Source: an uncultured Pelagibacteraceae bacterium
GTDB lineage: Bacteria; Pseudomonadota; Alphaproteobacteria; Pelagibacterales; Pelagibacteraceae
Direction of reading: 5' to 3'
Assembly: GCA_902525565.1 (NCBI GenBank)
Contig: CABZHY010000001.1
Coordinates: forward strand, 1 to 64,000
Length of the DNA stretch: 64,000 bases
Made by a program: the position numbers and the translations under genes. Every line of letters starts with the position of its first letter. The first letter of the stretch is position 1. Shown piece by piece: positions 19,027 to 29,642 of this stretch. Below the pieces are notes generated by a model. It was not told where the DNA came from and made no database searches. It was given only the letters and a program-made list of their open reading frames with translations.

Positions 19027-20466
19027 ATGGATAAAACATATTTTTTAACACAGTCAACATCATTAATATTAGTTATCGCAATTAGTTTAATATTCGCTTT
19101 TTTAGGAATTTTTCATTCTAAAAAATATAAAGGCATAAATAATTATTTAACTGCAAATAGAAACATTGGTTTATTTTCGCTCACTACAAGCCTTGTAGCT
19201 TCAGCTTTAGGGGCTTGGATTTTATTTGGACCAGTTGCGGCCGCAACGTGGGGCGGTGTAGGTGCTGTAATTGGTTATGCATTAGGTACAGCTTTTCCAA
19301 TGATTTTTTTAATTTATTTTGGAAAAAAAATTAGAAATGAGTTTCCAAAAGGATCTTCTTTAGTTGAGTTTATAAGAAAGAAATTTGGTAAAAGTTTATT
19401 TAAGTTAATTTTGTTATTGACAATCTTTTATATGTTCATTTTTCTTTGCGCGGAAGTAACTGCAGTGGCTGTATTAATTAATTACATATCTGGAACAGAA
19501 TTGTGGATTACAGCATTCATAGTTTTGACAGCTACTTTAAGCTATACTCTTTATGGGGGATTAAGAGCATCTATATTTACCGATAACATTCAAATGATTG
19601 TAATTGGTGTTTTATTATTTATTTTGATTTCAATTATTAGTTCTTCTTCAGGAAATAATTTTTCTTTTTCTTTAATTAACGAGAGGAATCCTCAACTATT
19701 AAGTTCAAATTATATTCCAGGATACACGGCTGGTTTAACTTTCTTTATAGCAGTTGCTGCAACAAATTTATTTCATCAAGGAAATTGGCAAAGAGTGTAT
19801 GCAGCAAAAGATTATCAAACTTTAAAAACTGGTTTGATAATTTCTTTCTTTATTATTGTTCCAATAGTTTTTTTAATGGGTTTTATTGGAATGGTTTCAT
19901 TTTCAATTGATCCATCTGTTAGACCTGATTTAGGTTTTTTTAGTTTATTATTAAAAAATCAAACTGAAATTTTATCTTTATTGATCATTATCCTTGGTCT
20001 TGCATTAACAATATCTACTGTTGATACTTTAGTTAATGCTATTTCTAGCTTGTTTGTAGTTGATGGTAAAGCAACTTTTAACTTAGATAAAAAAACTGAT
20101 TACTTAAAAATATCTAAATATTTTATTTTAATGTTGTCTGTAGTTGCATTTGGTGTTGCTTCAAATGGATTTGATATTTTATATTTATTCCTACTTGCAG
20201 ATTTATTTTGTTGTGCGTTTGTAGTGACTGTTTTTTATAGTTTCTATAATAAAGTGGATGAAAAAACTGCTTATATTTCAATTATAATTGGCCTCGTTAC
20301 TGGATTTTTAATGTTTCCATTTCCAGATTTTTCTAAAAGTTTATTAGTGGGAGTATTTTTTTCTAAAGACTTATTTTCACCTTTAATAGCTCAATCTTTA
20401 TTATTTTTATCTTTTTTGATTGCAACTTTCTTGCCTGCATTAATTTTGAAAATTAAATTTAGATAG
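19027..20466 (+). CDS. thiV: Sodium:solute symporter (SSS) family, ThiV-like putative thiamine-precursor transporter
   Basis: SSS-type multi-TM protein, 'NYLTANRNIGLFSLTTSLVASALGAWILFGP', directly under TPP riboswitch. Confidence 0.8.
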   Translation: MDKTYFLTQSTSLILVIAISLIFAFLGIFHSKKYKGINNYLTANRNIGLFSLTTSLVASALGAWILFGPVAAATWGGVGAVIGYALGTAFPMIFLIYFGKKIRNEFPKGSSLVEFIRKKFGKSLFKLILLLTIFYMFIFLCAEVTAVAVLINYISGTELWITAFIVLTATLSYTLYGGLRASIFTDNIQMIVIGVLLFILISIISSSSGNNFSFSLINERNPQLLSSNYIPGYTAGLTFFIAVAATNLFHQGNWQRVYAAKDYQTLKTGLIISFFIIVPIVFLMGFIGMVSFSIDPSVRPDLGFFSLLLKNQTEILSLLIIILGLALTISTVDTLVNAISSLFVVDGKATFNLDKKTDYLKISKYFILMLSVVAFGVASNGFDILYLFLLADLFCCAFVVTVFYSFYNKVDEKTAYISIIIGLVTGFLMFPFPDFSKSLLVGVFFSKDLFSPLIAQSLLFLSFLIATFLPALILKIKFR

Positions 20467-20827
20467 AAGATTTTAAAGCGTCATAAATAAGTTCTTTGGT
20501 AGTCTCACCAATACTTCTGTAAACTTCTTTATTATCTTTAAAAATTAAAAGTGTTGTTTGATATTGAACATTAAAAAATTGAGCAATTTCTTTATTTGTT
20601 ACATCAAAAGCAAAGTATTCCATATTATCAAAATCTTTTTTTGCTTTTTTTAACACTTCCATTTGGCCTGCACATGATGAGCAATATTTAATCCAAGAAC
20701 TCACCACAACAACTTTTCCCTCTGATAGAGCTTTATCGAACAATTCTTTACTGTAAGTAGTTTCTTTTCCAATTGCTTTGGTGCTAAATGTTAATACAAA
20801 ACAGATAAATACTAAAAATTTTTTCAT
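20459..20827 (-). CDS. Secreted thioredoxin-like protein
   Basis: Signal peptide; 'VVVVSSWIKYCSSCAGQMEVLKKAKKDF' CxxC active site. Confidence 0.85.
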   Translation of the reverse strand: MKKFLVFICFVLTFSTKAIGKETTYSKELFDKALSEGKVVVVSSWIKYCSSCAGQMEVLKKAKKDFDNMEYFAFDVTNKEIAQFFNVQYQTTLLIFKDNKEVYRSIGETTKELIYDALKSSI

Positions 20828-20894
20828 TGTTATAATTTAGGAAAATTAAAATTTATTGTAATACCATAAATTGTCTCTATATATGCATATCTAC

Positions 20895-21830
20895 ATGTCA
20901 AACGATCAAATAAGCATAAACAACCTATCAAAAGTATACGACAATGGTTTTGAAGCATTAAAAAACATAAACCTTAATATTAAAAAAGGTGAAATTTTTG
21001 CAATGCTTGGACCAAATGGCGCAGGAAAAACAACTCTAATAAGTATTATTTGTGGGATAGTAAGACCATCTTCTGGAAAAGTTACAGTAGACGAATTTGA
21101 TATAATTGATGATTATAGAGAAACAAGGTCAAAAATTGGTTTAGTTCCACAGGAGCTTACTTTGGAACAATTTGAAACCGTATTTAATAACGTTTCCTAT
21201 TCTAGAGGTTTGTACGGAAAGAAACCTGACGCAAAACATATTGAGAAAGTTTTAAAAGATTTAAGTTTATGGGATAAAAAAGATTTAAGACTCAGACAAT
21301 TGTCTGGAGGTATGAAAAGAAGAGTTTTGATTGCAAAAGCATTATCTCATGAACCAACTATTTTGTTTTTAGATGAACCAACTGCTGGAGTAGATGTTGA
21401 GTTAAGACAAGACATGTGGAGAGTTGTTGAGAGTCTAAGAAAAACTGGCGTTACAATAATTTTAACCACACACTACATAGAAGAAGCAGAGGCTATTGCG
21501 GATAGAGTGGGAGTTATCAATCAAGGAGAAATAATAGTTGTTGATAAAACAAAAGAATTATTAAAGAAAATGGGTCATAAGAAACTTACGGTAGACTTAC
21601 AGGAAGAAGTCAAAGAAATACCAAGTAGTTTAGAAAAATATAATCTTGAGATTGGAAAAGATAAAATATCTATTGACTATACTTATAACGTTCAAGCAAA
21701 ACAAACAGGTATTACAAATTTACTTCAAGATTTAAAAGATGCAGGATTTAAACTAAAGGATCTAAAAACAGAACAGAGTACACTTGAAAAAATTTTTGTA
21801 AGTTTAGTAAAGGAAAACAATGAAATTTAA
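20895..21830 (+). CDS. ABC-2 type exporter ATPase
   Basis: '[19 protein letters not shown]', '[32 protein letters not shown]'. Confidence 0.93.
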   Translation: MSNDQISINNLSKVYDNGFEALKNINLNIKKGEIFAMLGPNGAGKTTLISIICGIVRPSSGKVTVDEFDIIDDYRETRSKIGLVPQELTLEQFETVFNNVSYSRGLYGKKPDAKHIEKVLKDLSLWDKKDLRLRQLSGGMKRRVLIAKALSHEPTILFLDEPTAGVDVELRQDMWRVVESLRKTGVTIILTTHYIEEAEAIADRVGVINQGEIIVVDKTKELLKKMGHKKLTVDLQEEVKEIPSSLEKYNLEIGKDKISIDYTYNVQAKQTGITNLLQDLKDAGFKLKDLKTEQSTLEKIFVSLVKENNEI

Positions 21831-22587
21831 TTATTATGCTTTTAAAGCAATTTATCTTCATGAGATGGATAGATTTAGACGAACATTGATGCAATCTTTG
21901 TTATCACCAGTTTTATCTACCTCTTTATATTTTATAGTTTTTGGCTCAGTAATTGGAGGATATGTTGAAAATATTGATGGTATTAGTTATGGATCATACA
22001 TCGTACCTGGTTTGTTGATGCTTACATTATTAACCCAATCAATAAGTAACACATCATTTGGTATTTTTTTTCCTAAATTTAATGGAACAATTTATGAAAT
22101 TTTAGCTGCACCAATTTCAACTCTAGAAATAGTTCTTGCATTTGTTGGTGCAGGAGCAACCAAAACTTTAATTGTTGGTTGTATGATATTTATTACTTCA
22201 ACTTTTTTTGTTGAAGTTGAAGTACAATTTCCAATATTAATGATTTTTCTTTTAATATTAGTTTCATTTACTTTTGCATTATTCGGTTTTTTAATTGGAT
22301 TGATGAGTTCTAATTTCGAACAAATGTCAATCATACCTACCCTTGTTATAACTCCGATGGTTTTTTTAGGTGGAAGCTTATATTCTTTAGACATGCTGCC
22401 AGAATTTTGGCAAATAGTTACATATTTTAATCCAGTAGTATATCTGATCAATGGATTAAGATTTTCATTTTATGGAGTATCAGATTTTAACATATGGATA
22501 AGTGTTGGTTTAATGTTAAGCTTTTTGATTGTTTGTATAGTGATTGTGACAACTCTTCTTAAAAAAGGTTATAATATAAAAGCATAA
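21820..22587 (+). CDS. ABC-2 type exporter permease
   Basis: Six-TM ABC-2 permease pattern; overlaps ATPase gene. Confidence 0.9.
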   Translation: MKFNYYAFKAIYLHEMDRFRRTLMQSLLSPVLSTSLYFIVFGSVIGGYVENIDGISYGSYIVPGLLMLTLLTQSISNTSFGIFFPKFNGTIYEILAAPISTLEIVLAFVGAGATKTLIVGCMIFITSTFFVEVEVQFPILMIFLLILVSFTFALFGFLIGLMSSNFEQMSIIPTLVITPMVFLGGSLYSLDMLPEFWQIVTYFNPVVYLINGLRFSFYGVSDFNIWISVGLMLSFLIVCIVIVTTLLKKGYNIKA

Positions 22588-22590
22588 ATA

Positions 22591-22755
22591 ATGATTAAAT
22601 ATATTCTTCCAGCTATTATTATTTTTTTGGTTGTTTTGTTTTGGGAGAAAATTACCGAATTTGTAGAAAAAAAATTCAACATTAAGCTTAATTATATTGT
22701 CGTTAGCTCCATAATTGCTGCAATAGTGGTAATTCTTTTGCTCCTTAATTACTAG
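22591..22755 (+). CDS. Small two-TM protein (54 aa), not in supplied ORF track
   Basis: Hand translation MIKYILPAIIIFLVVLFWEKITEFVEKKFNIKLNYIVVSSIIAAIVVILLLLNY*, 3 nt after permease stop. Confidence 0.6.
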   Translation: MIKYILPAIIIFLVVLFWEKITEFVEKKFNIKLNYIVVSSIIAAIVVILLLLNY

Positions 22756-22760
22756 AATTT

Positions 22761-23030
22761 ATGAAAATTTTTGATGTTTCAAATTTTGAAATAAAGGAAA
22801 CGGATGGAGTTTTTACCTTTAAAAATGAAAATACAACGATAGGCTTTGTTAGATTTAATGAGATAGGAGAGGTAGAGTATATTTTTGTTAATCCAATCTA
22901 TAGAAAAAAAGGATTAGCAACCAAATTATTAGAATTAGTAAAAGAAAAAACTGGAAAAGAAATAATACTTCAAGAACCGATTAGCCCTTTAGGATTGAAA
23001 TTATTAAAATCATTAAATAGATGGAAATAA
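22761..23030 (+). CDS. GNAT family acetyltransferase (short)
   Basis: 'EVEYIFVNPIYRKKGLATKLLELVKEKTG' acetyl-CoA-binding motif. Confidence 0.75.
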   Translation: MKIFDVSNFEIKETDGVFTFKNENTTIGFVRFNEIGEVEYIFVNPIYRKKGLATKLLELVKEKTGKEIILQEPISPLGLKLLKSLNRWK

Positions 23031-23767
23031 ACTTTTTATTTTTCTTAACAGTTGTTCCTGCCATTATTTTATATGGAATTGCAAAATCAGGTCTAGGTGG
23101 CTCCATGACTTTGATTTCTGTTCCTTTAATGACAATAGTGATGCCATTAAACCAAGCTTTAGGAATTATTTTACCAATTTTAATATTTTCAGATTTTATT
23201 GCTGTTTATAAATATAGAAAGGAATTTGACTTAGGAACTTTAAAATTAATGGTTCCATTTGCAGCAATTGGGATATTTATTGGATCATTAACTTTTTCAT
23301 ATTTTTCAGAGGAATTATTAAAATTTATTATTGGAGTTATGGGCTTCTTGTTTGCTGGTCATTACTTTTTTTTTAAAAAAAATAAAGAAAAAAAGTCAGA
23401 AAAAAACTTTTTTAAAGGTGGTACTTGTTCAGTCGTGGCAGGATTTACAAGTTTTTGTGTTCATGCAGGTGGAACTCCAACTAGTCTTTATTTACTCCCG
23501 CTTAGAATGAAAAAAGAAATTTATGTAGGTACAAGAATATTTTTTTTCACTTTCGTAAATTTAATTAAACTTCCCTTGTATATTAGTTTATCTATGACAA
23601 ACTTTGAGTCTTTTAAACAGTCAGCAACATTGTTTCCAGTTGCATTATTGGGAATATTGATTGGATATCAATTACTTAAAATTATTGAAGAGAAATTATT
23701 TTACAATATTTTATATGCTTTAATTTTTGTTACCAGTGCGAAGCTTTTGTATGATTATCTGGTATGA
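23021..23767 (+). CDS. TSUP (TauE/SafE) family permease
   Basis: 'GLGGSMTLISVPLMTIVMPLNQALGIILPILIFSDF' motif. Confidence 0.88.
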   Translation: MEINFLFFLTVVPAIILYGIAKSGLGGSMTLISVPLMTIVMPLNQALGIILPILIFSDFIAVYKYRKEFDLGTLKLMVPFAAIGIFIGSLTFSYFSEELLKFIIGVMGFLFAGHYFFFKKNKEKKSEKNFFKGGTCSVVAGFTSFCVHAGGTPTSLYLLPLRMKKEIYVGTRIFFFTFVNLIKLPLYISLSMTNFESFKQSATLFPVALLGILIGYQLLKIIEEKLFYNILYALIFVTSAKLLYDYLV

Positions 23768-23815
23768 TTTAATTGCGCATTTAAACTCTAAAATAAATGG
23801 TAGATAATTATTAAA

Positions 23816-24370
23816 ATGAAAAAAAAATTTAACCCAAGAATTAAAGCAAGATTAAGAAAAAATAGACAGGTTTTAACTAAAAATATTGATAATTTTTTTG
23901 GGTGGGTCAAAGGCGCAAAACTTGTTGAGCTTAAAGAATGTAATACAGATGAAGATCCTGTCAGACCGGAGTTAGACAACAAGTTTAGAACAGGATATGG
24001 AAGAAAAATTTTTGGTGTTGAATATCAAGGAGAAATTCACGCCGTAATGTGTTTTGCTTATACAAATAAAATTCCAAAAAGTGTTGAAGAGTTAGAAAAG
24101 TTAAGCACTGATGCATTTTTACAAACTGCTATGAGAGATCAATCAGGTGGTCAAATAGCTGTTGCTTATACTGTCTGGTCCAAAAAAAAGGGTGGAGGAA
24201 AATTAATTGTAAAAGAAGTTTTTAAAAATATAAAAAAATCTAATCATTTAAATAGATTAGTAACCCTTTCACCATTAACAGAAATGGCAACTAATTTTCA
24301 TGAAAGAAATGGTGCTAAATTAATTCAAATTAATAAAACTACACAAAATTTTGAATATAAAGTTATGTAA
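23816..24370 (+). CDS. Uncharacterised, possibly GNAT-like protein
   Basis: Soluble ORF, 'IAVAYTVWSKKKGGGKLIVKEVFK...FHERNGAKLIQIN' resembles a GNAT C-terminal half. Confidence 0.65.
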   Translation: MKKKFNPRIKARLRKNRQVLTKNIDNFFGWVKGAKLVELKECNTDEDPVRPELDNKFRTGYGRKIFGVEYQGEIHAVMCFAYTNKIPKSVEELEKLSTDAFLQTAMRDQSGGQIAVAYTVWSKKKGGGKLIVKEVFKNIKKSNHLNRLVTLSPLTEMATNFHERNGAKLIQINKTTQNFEYKVM

Positions 24371-24372
24371 AA

Positions 24373-24939
24373 ATGAGGATAATTAAATTTTATTTAATAG
24401 TATTTTGTACTTTATTTATTTTACCATATTCTACAGTTATGGCTTACGAAGAAGCAAATTATGAAGTTGTCTCTAAAAATGAAATATATGAGATTAGAAA
24501 ATATTCTGATCGTTTAGCAGTAGAAACAATGAGATCTGGAATAGATAGTAATTTTAGAAAATTATTTAATTACATTTCAGGTAGAAATGATACTCAAGAA
24601 AAAATTAAAATGACAACTCCAGTTACCCAAGTTGAGAAAAATGGAAATATGAGTATGCAATTTTATTTACCCTCTAAATTTAATTCAAAAAATGTACCTA
24701 ATCCAAGCAGAAAAGATGTTAAAATAGTTAATATTGAAGGAGGATACTACGCAGTATTAAGGTATTCTGGACGAGCTTCAGATGGAAATTTTCTTAAACA
24801 TAAAGAAATTTTAGAAAAAGAGTTACGAAAAAATAACATATCAATTATAAGCCCACCTATTAGAGCAACTTATGACAGTCCATTTACCCTTCCAATGAAT
24901 AGAAGAAATGAGGCTATGTTTAATGTGGAATTAAATTGA
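24373..24939 (+). CDS. SOUL/HEBP family heme-binding-like secreted protein
   Basis: 'ANYEVVSKNEIYEIRKYSDRLAVETM', 'EKIKMTTPVTQ', 'FYLPSKF'. Confidence 0.9.
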   Translation: MRIIKFYLIVFCTLFILPYSTVMAYEEANYEVVSKNEIYEIRKYSDRLAVETMRSGIDSNFRKLFNYISGRNDTQEKIKMTTPVTQVEKNGNMSMQFYLPSKFNSKNVPNPSRKDVKIVNIEGGYYAVLRYSGRASDGNFLKHKEILEKELRKNNISIISPPIRATYDSPFTLPMNRRNEAMFNVELN

Positions 24940-25352
24940 AGAAATCAAAATTTAAAGCGATGGTTTTATCTTGTATTGATCCAAGATTTCAATATTTAGT
25001 TCATAATCACTTAAAGAAAAAAAAATTAATAGGAAAATACAGTGCATTCACAATTGCAGGAGCAGCTGTTGGAGTTACACATAATAAATTTAAGCAATGG
25101 CATAAAACGTTTTATGATAATTTAGGAACCTCTATTCAATTACATAAAATAGAAAAATTAATTGTAATTAATCATAAAGATTGTGGTGCTGCCAAAATTG
25201 CAAATGGAAAAAAAGAATTTAGCCCAGCAAATGAAAAAAAAATTCATAAAGAGTCATTTTCAAAAGTTAAAAAACAAATTAAAAAAAGATTTCCAAAATT
25301 GAAAGTAGAATTAAATTTAATTTCTTTGGATAGTAAAATTATTAAATTCTAA
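24936..25352 (+). CDS. Small beta-carbonic anhydrase-like protein
   Basis: 'VLSCIDPRF' (CxDxR) and 'INHKDCGA' (HxxC) zinc-binding pattern. Confidence 0.75.
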   Translation: MKKSKFKAMVLSCIDPRFQYLVHNHLKKKKLIGKYSAFTIAGAAVGVTHNKFKQWHKTFYDNLGTSIQLHKIEKLIVINHKDCGAAKIANGKKEFSPANEKKIHKESFSKVKKQIKKRFPKLKVELNLISLDSKIIKF

Positions 25353-27887
25353 TTATTGATTTCTTATTAGAGGATAAACTTTAGGATTTAGGTATTTTAA
25401 GTTTGTTAGCAATATTAAAATTAAAGTAACAAAGCCAATTGAAAATCCTAAATAAATTAAAACTTTAAAGTCAAACATCCAAACTAGCTCAAAAATATTT
25501 TCCATAATAAATTTTGAACCAATTACTGCAAAAAATATTGCAATTAAAATTACAGATTTAAAAATAATGATGAACTCAATTAGCGATGAAAGAACAATTT
25601 GTTTTTTTGAAAAACCTAAAATTTTAAAGACTAAATTTTGATATTCTTTAACTTTTCCTTGAACCATAATTGCGCTCGATATTACGATTAACCCTATAAC
25701 AATAGTAACTGCTGAAATTAAAGTAACTGCAATAAACACTTTATTTAAAACAGCTGTAACTTTAGATAAATAATCTGCAATTTTTATCATTGATAAACTC
25801 GGCATGATTTCAAGCATTTCGGTTTCATCAAATTTATTTGAATTAAATTTTGCAGTAGCCAAATATTCATGTGGAATATGTTTTGCAAATTGAGGATTAA
25901 ATAACATTGCAAAATTGATGCTTAAATCACGATAATCCACTTCTCTAAAATTAATTACTTCACCTTCAATTTCACGTCCATAAACATTTAAAGTGAAAAT
26001 ATCACCTAGCTGAATGTTAAAATCTCTAGCAACTTTTGCGTCTAGAGATATTTGAAGTTGATCTGGGTTTGATAAATCCCACCATTTACCCTCTAAAATT
26101 GGATTATCTTCAGGTATATTTTCCACCCATGAAGATCTTCTTTCGCTACCAATTACCCAGTAACTATCATTATCTGGTTTAATATAAGTGTTAGGATCTA
26201 TACCATTAATTTTTACAATTCCAGAGGACACCATTGGCACAATTTCAATAGATGCATTGGGATCCATATTTAAAATTCCTTGTTCAAATTTCTCTCTTTC
26301 TCCTTTTTGAATGCCTACGAAGAAATAATCAGGTGCAATTTCAGGAATAGATTTAGCAATTTCTCTTTGAAAATTTGTACCAACTAAAGCCAACGTTAAT
26401 AACAAAGTAACCCCTAAGCCAAGAGACATAACTGTAATAGGAGTTATACTTTTTGTTTGAGTAATATTTTTTATTGAAACCTTTAAAGAAATTATTGGAC
26501 TAAATCTGAATTTTTTTAGAAAAAAAATGATTAATTTTGAAAGTAAGAAAAATACAATTAAACACACAAAAAAAGCAGCAAAGTAACCCAAACTGTAAGA
26601 AGGCTGTTCAGATCCAATCGTGAATAACAAAATTAAGATAGATAACAAAATAAAACTTAGAACAACTGATCTCTTAGAATAAAAAAATTGAAGGTTTTGG
26701 AATACGTTTCTAAATAAATTAGACGCTTTAACTTGATCAATAGAACTAATTGTTGGAATAGAAAAAATTACAATCACCAATAATCCTACTAAAAATATTT
26801 TTAAAAAATTCAGCAATGAAAACACTGGATAAACATTCAATCCTAATCCATCAGATAAATATTTATCTGCTATTGGTACAATTAAAAAACTCGATCCATA
26901 AGCAAAAATAGTGATGATAAATAAAAGTATAAATAACTGAAGGTAATATAATGTTTTAATATTGACCGAATAAAAGCCAACTGCTTTTCGCACAGCTATC
27001 GACATGTTGTTTTGATTAATAAAAGATAGCAAAGTATTTGCTATACCAATACCTGCTATTAACATTGCACTGATAGATACAAGGGATAAAAATTGAGAAA
27101 AATTATTAATAATTCTCTTTATACCACTTGCAGAATTTTCAGGATATCTAAGTTTAACTTTTTGATCGTCTTTAAAAATTTCTTCAATTCGTTGTTCAAT
27201 TTCTTCTCTTTTATCATTTTCATTAAACTTTACTTTGTATTCATAGTTTAAAAAACTTCCAATTCCATTAAGTTTTAAAATTTCTAAAGTTTGTTTACCT
27301 GCTAAAGCCCAATCGCCAAATGCAACAAACCCACTTACATCTGGTACTGATTTAATAATCCCAATTACTTTAAAATTTTGATCTTGAACTTTTACGATTT
27401 CATTAATTTTAATATTTAGAGTTTTTGATAAACTTTCATTGATAAGAATAGTATTAGCTTCTTTTTGCATTCTTTCAAAAGCACCAATTGGCTCATAAAC
27501 AACATTTCCATATAAAGGATATTTTTCATCCACAGTTTTAATTCTAGTAAATAATGATTTATTTTTTTCTCTGCCAGTAATTGAAAGCATAGTACTGAAC
27601 TCAATCATTTGAGAAACTGTTGCAAAATCTTTTACTTGGTTAACTAGATCTAAATTTCCCTGATTACGATTGTAATCAATCTCTAAATCTCCACCTAAAA
27701 GTGCTTTGGCATTATCATTTAGTTCTTTTTTAAGACTATCTTCAATTGTGAAAATAGCACTTAAGATAAAAAGACTTATAAATAGCGTAACAATGATACT
27801 AGAAATTTTATGATAATTTCTGCTTAAGTCTTTCAAAGCATATTTAAAAATCAAACTAAATTCTGAAGGATTATTTAATTTTTCCAT
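25353..27887 (-). CDS. FtsX-domain ABC transporter permease (YbbP-like)
   Basis: 844 aa, two FtsX-type MacB_PCD/TM modules; overlaps ATPase gene. Confidence 0.9.
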   Translation of the reverse strand: MEKLNNPSEFSLIFKYALKDLSRNYHKISSIIVTLFISLFILSAIFTIEDSLKKELNDNAKALLGGDLEIDYNRNQGNLDLVNQVKDFATVSQMIEFSTMLSITGREKNKSLFTRIKTVDEKYPLYGNVVYEPIGAFERMQKEANTILINESLSKTLNIKINEIVKVQDQNFKVIGIIKSVPDVSGFVAFGDWALAGKQTLEILKLNGIGSFLNYEYKVKFNENDKREEIEQRIEEIFKDDQKVKLRYPENSASGIKRIINNFSQFLSLVSISAMLIAGIGIANTLLSFINQNNMSIAVRKAVGFYSVNIKTLYYLQLFILLFIITIFAYGSSFLIVPIADKYLSDGLGLNVYPVFSLLNFLKIFLVGLLVIVIFSIPTISSIDQVKASNLFRNVFQNLQFFYSKRSVVLSFILLSILILLFTIGSEQPSYSLGYFAAFFVCLIVFFLLSKLIIFFLKKFRFSPIISLKVSIKNITQTKSITPITVMSLGLGVTLLLTLALVGTNFQREIAKSIPEIAPDYFFVGIQKGEREKFEQGILNMDPNASIEIVPMVSSGIVKINGIDPNTYIKPDNDSYWVIGSERRSSWVENIPEDNPILEGKWWDLSNPDQLQISLDAKVARDFNIQLGDIFTLNVYGREIEGEVINFREVDYRDLSINFAMLFNPQFAKHIPHEYLATAKFNSNKFDETEMLEIMPSLSMIKIADYLSKVTAVLNKVFIAVTLISAVTIVIGLIVISSAIMVQGKVKEYQNLVFKILGFSKKQIVLSSLIEFIIIFKSVILIAIFFAVIGSKFIMENIFELVWMFDFKVLIYLGFSIGFVTLILILLTNLKYLNPKVYPLIRNQ

Positions 27888-28536
27888 CTTTAATTTTTAT
27901 TTTTCTTTTACCTTTGTCAGCAAGTTTAGGGTCATGAGTTACCATGATTATAGAGGAACCTTCTTCTTTGACGTATTTAAATAAAATATTTGCAATCATG
28001 ATAGAATTTTCAGTATCTAAGTTTCCTGTTGGTTCATCTGCTAAGATTAATTCAGGCTTCATTGCAATTGCCCTTGCGATAGCAACTCGTTGCTGTTCAC
28101 CACCTGATAATTGACTTGGTAAATTATTAAAACGATGTTTCAAACCAAATCGATCTAATAAAATTTTCGCTTCTTTTTCTGGATTTTTAAAATTATTAAG
28201 TTCAAGCGTTAAAGCAACATTTTCAACAGCTGTATAATTAGGAATTAAATAAAAAGACTGAAATACTATTCCAATATTTTTCTTTCTTATTTCAGACACC
28301 TCATCTTCACTGAGGCCCGTTATTTCTTGATCATTAAAAATTATTTTACCAGAGGTTGGTTTTTCTAAGCCTCCAATTAACATTATTAAACTTGTTTTTC
28401 CTGAGCCACTCTCTCCAACTACTGAAACAGTTTCTTTTTTCTTAATATTTAAATCAATATTCTTTAAAACACTAATACTATCTTTACCAGTTTGGTATTT
28501 GAGATTTATTTTTTTTAATTTAAGAAGAGTACTCAT
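27871..28536 (-). CDS. LolD/YbbA-type ABC ATPase; ORF extends to 28584
   Basis: '[25 protein letters not shown]', '[32 protein letters not shown]'. Confidence 0.92.
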   Translation of the reverse strand: MSTLLKLKKINLKYQTGKDSISVLKNIDLNIKKKETVSVVGESGSGKTSLIMLIGGLEKPTSGKIIFNDQEITGLSEDEVSEIRKKNIGIVFQSFYLIPNYTAVENVALTLELNNFKNPEKEAKILLDRFGLKHRFNNLPSQLSGGEQQRVAIARAIAMKPELILADEPTGNLDTENSIMIANILFKYVKEEGSSIIMVTHDPKLADKGKRKIKIKDGKIK

Positions 28537-29146
28537 GAATAAAACTATATTTATAAAAATTTTGATAATCTTTCTAGTGCACATAAATGCAAGTGCAATA
28601 GAAAAGGTACTTTTATTCGGTGATAGTTTGATGGCTGGATATGGATTACCTAAAGAACATCATTTATCAATAGTTTTAGAAAAGAATCTGAAGCAAAGTG
28701 GTTTAAACATCAAAGTCATTAATGGAAGTGTCTCTGGAAGCACTTCTTCAGGTGGATTAAATAGAGCTGACTGGAGTTTATCCGAACCTGGAATAGACTT
28801 AATTATTTTAGGATTAGGGGCTAATGATATGCTCAGAGGAATTCAACCAAAAGAAACTGAGAGAAATTTGGAACAAATTATAAATATTGTTCAGAACAAA
28901 AAAATTAAAATTATTTTAGCTGGAATGGTTGCACCAACTACACATGGATTAATTTATAAAAAAAAGTTTGATTCTATTTATCCGAAGTTATCGAAAAAGT
29001 ACAATTTACCATTAATCCCATTTCTTCTTAAAGGTGTGGCACTTAATCCAAGTTTAAATCAACAAGATGGTATACACCCTAATAAAGATGGAACAATTAA
29101 AGTAAGTGAAACAATAAAAAAAAGTATTATTAATATAATTAATTAA
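28535..29146 (+). CDS. SGNH-hydrolase arylesterase/TesA-like
   Basis: Signal peptide; 'VLLFGDSLMAGYGL', 'LGANDMLRG', 'DGIHPNKDG'. Confidence 0.92.
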   Translation: MNKTIFIKILIIFLVHINASAIEKVLLFGDSLMAGYGLPKEHHLSIVLEKNLKQSGLNIKVINGSVSGSTSSGGLNRADWSLSEPGIDLIILGLGANDMLRGIQPKETERNLEQIINIVQNKKIKIILAGMVAPTTHGLIYKKKFDSIYPKLSKKYNLPLIPFLLKGVALNPSLNQQDGIHPNKDGTIKVSETIKKSIINIIN

Positions 29147-29602
29147 ATGAAAATCTTTCTATCGATATTTAGCTTAATATGTTGTTTTAGTTTTGCTCAA
29201 GCTCAAAATACAAATATTACTCTAAATTCTGATTTAAATTTAAATTGTAAATTTGAAAAAGTAATTTTAAAAAATCCAGACCATAACTTTGAGTCTTTCA
29301 CAAAAGATCAAATTAAAAGAAAAGATATCAATAAGTTAATAATCGAGTCTAAAACACCAGACGTTCTAAATGTTAAAAATTTATCAGAATTTTTTAATAA
29401 AATTGATTTAGAGGTTAAAATTTCGAATAAGGATATATTCTTAATTCAAGCATTTGATAAAGAGAGGAATTATTCAGAGTCTGCAGTCTATACTAGAAAA
29501 ACAGGTGAACTTATTCATGAAATCACAACCAATATAAAACAAGACGAGAAAGAAAAAGATATTTCTTTTTATAGTTGTAAAAATAACAACAAAGACACTT
29601 AA
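29147..29602 (+). CDS. Secreted hypothetical protein
   Basis: Signal peptide-like start 'MKIFLSIFSLICCFSFAQA'. Confidence 0.65.
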   Translation: MKIFLSIFSLICCFSFAQAQNTNITLNSDLNLNCKFEKVILKNPDHNFESFTKDQIKRKDINKLIIESKTPDVLNVKNLSEFFNKIDLEVKISNKDIFLIQAFDKERNYSESAVYTRKTGELIHEITTNIKQDEKEKDISFYSCKNNNKDT

Positions 29603-29642
29603 GACCAAAGACTCTAATTCTAATATTTGATAATATACAAAT

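Noticed and set aside
22092-22451. 119-aa antisense ORF
   Set aside because: Antisense to ABC-2 permease; shadow ORF
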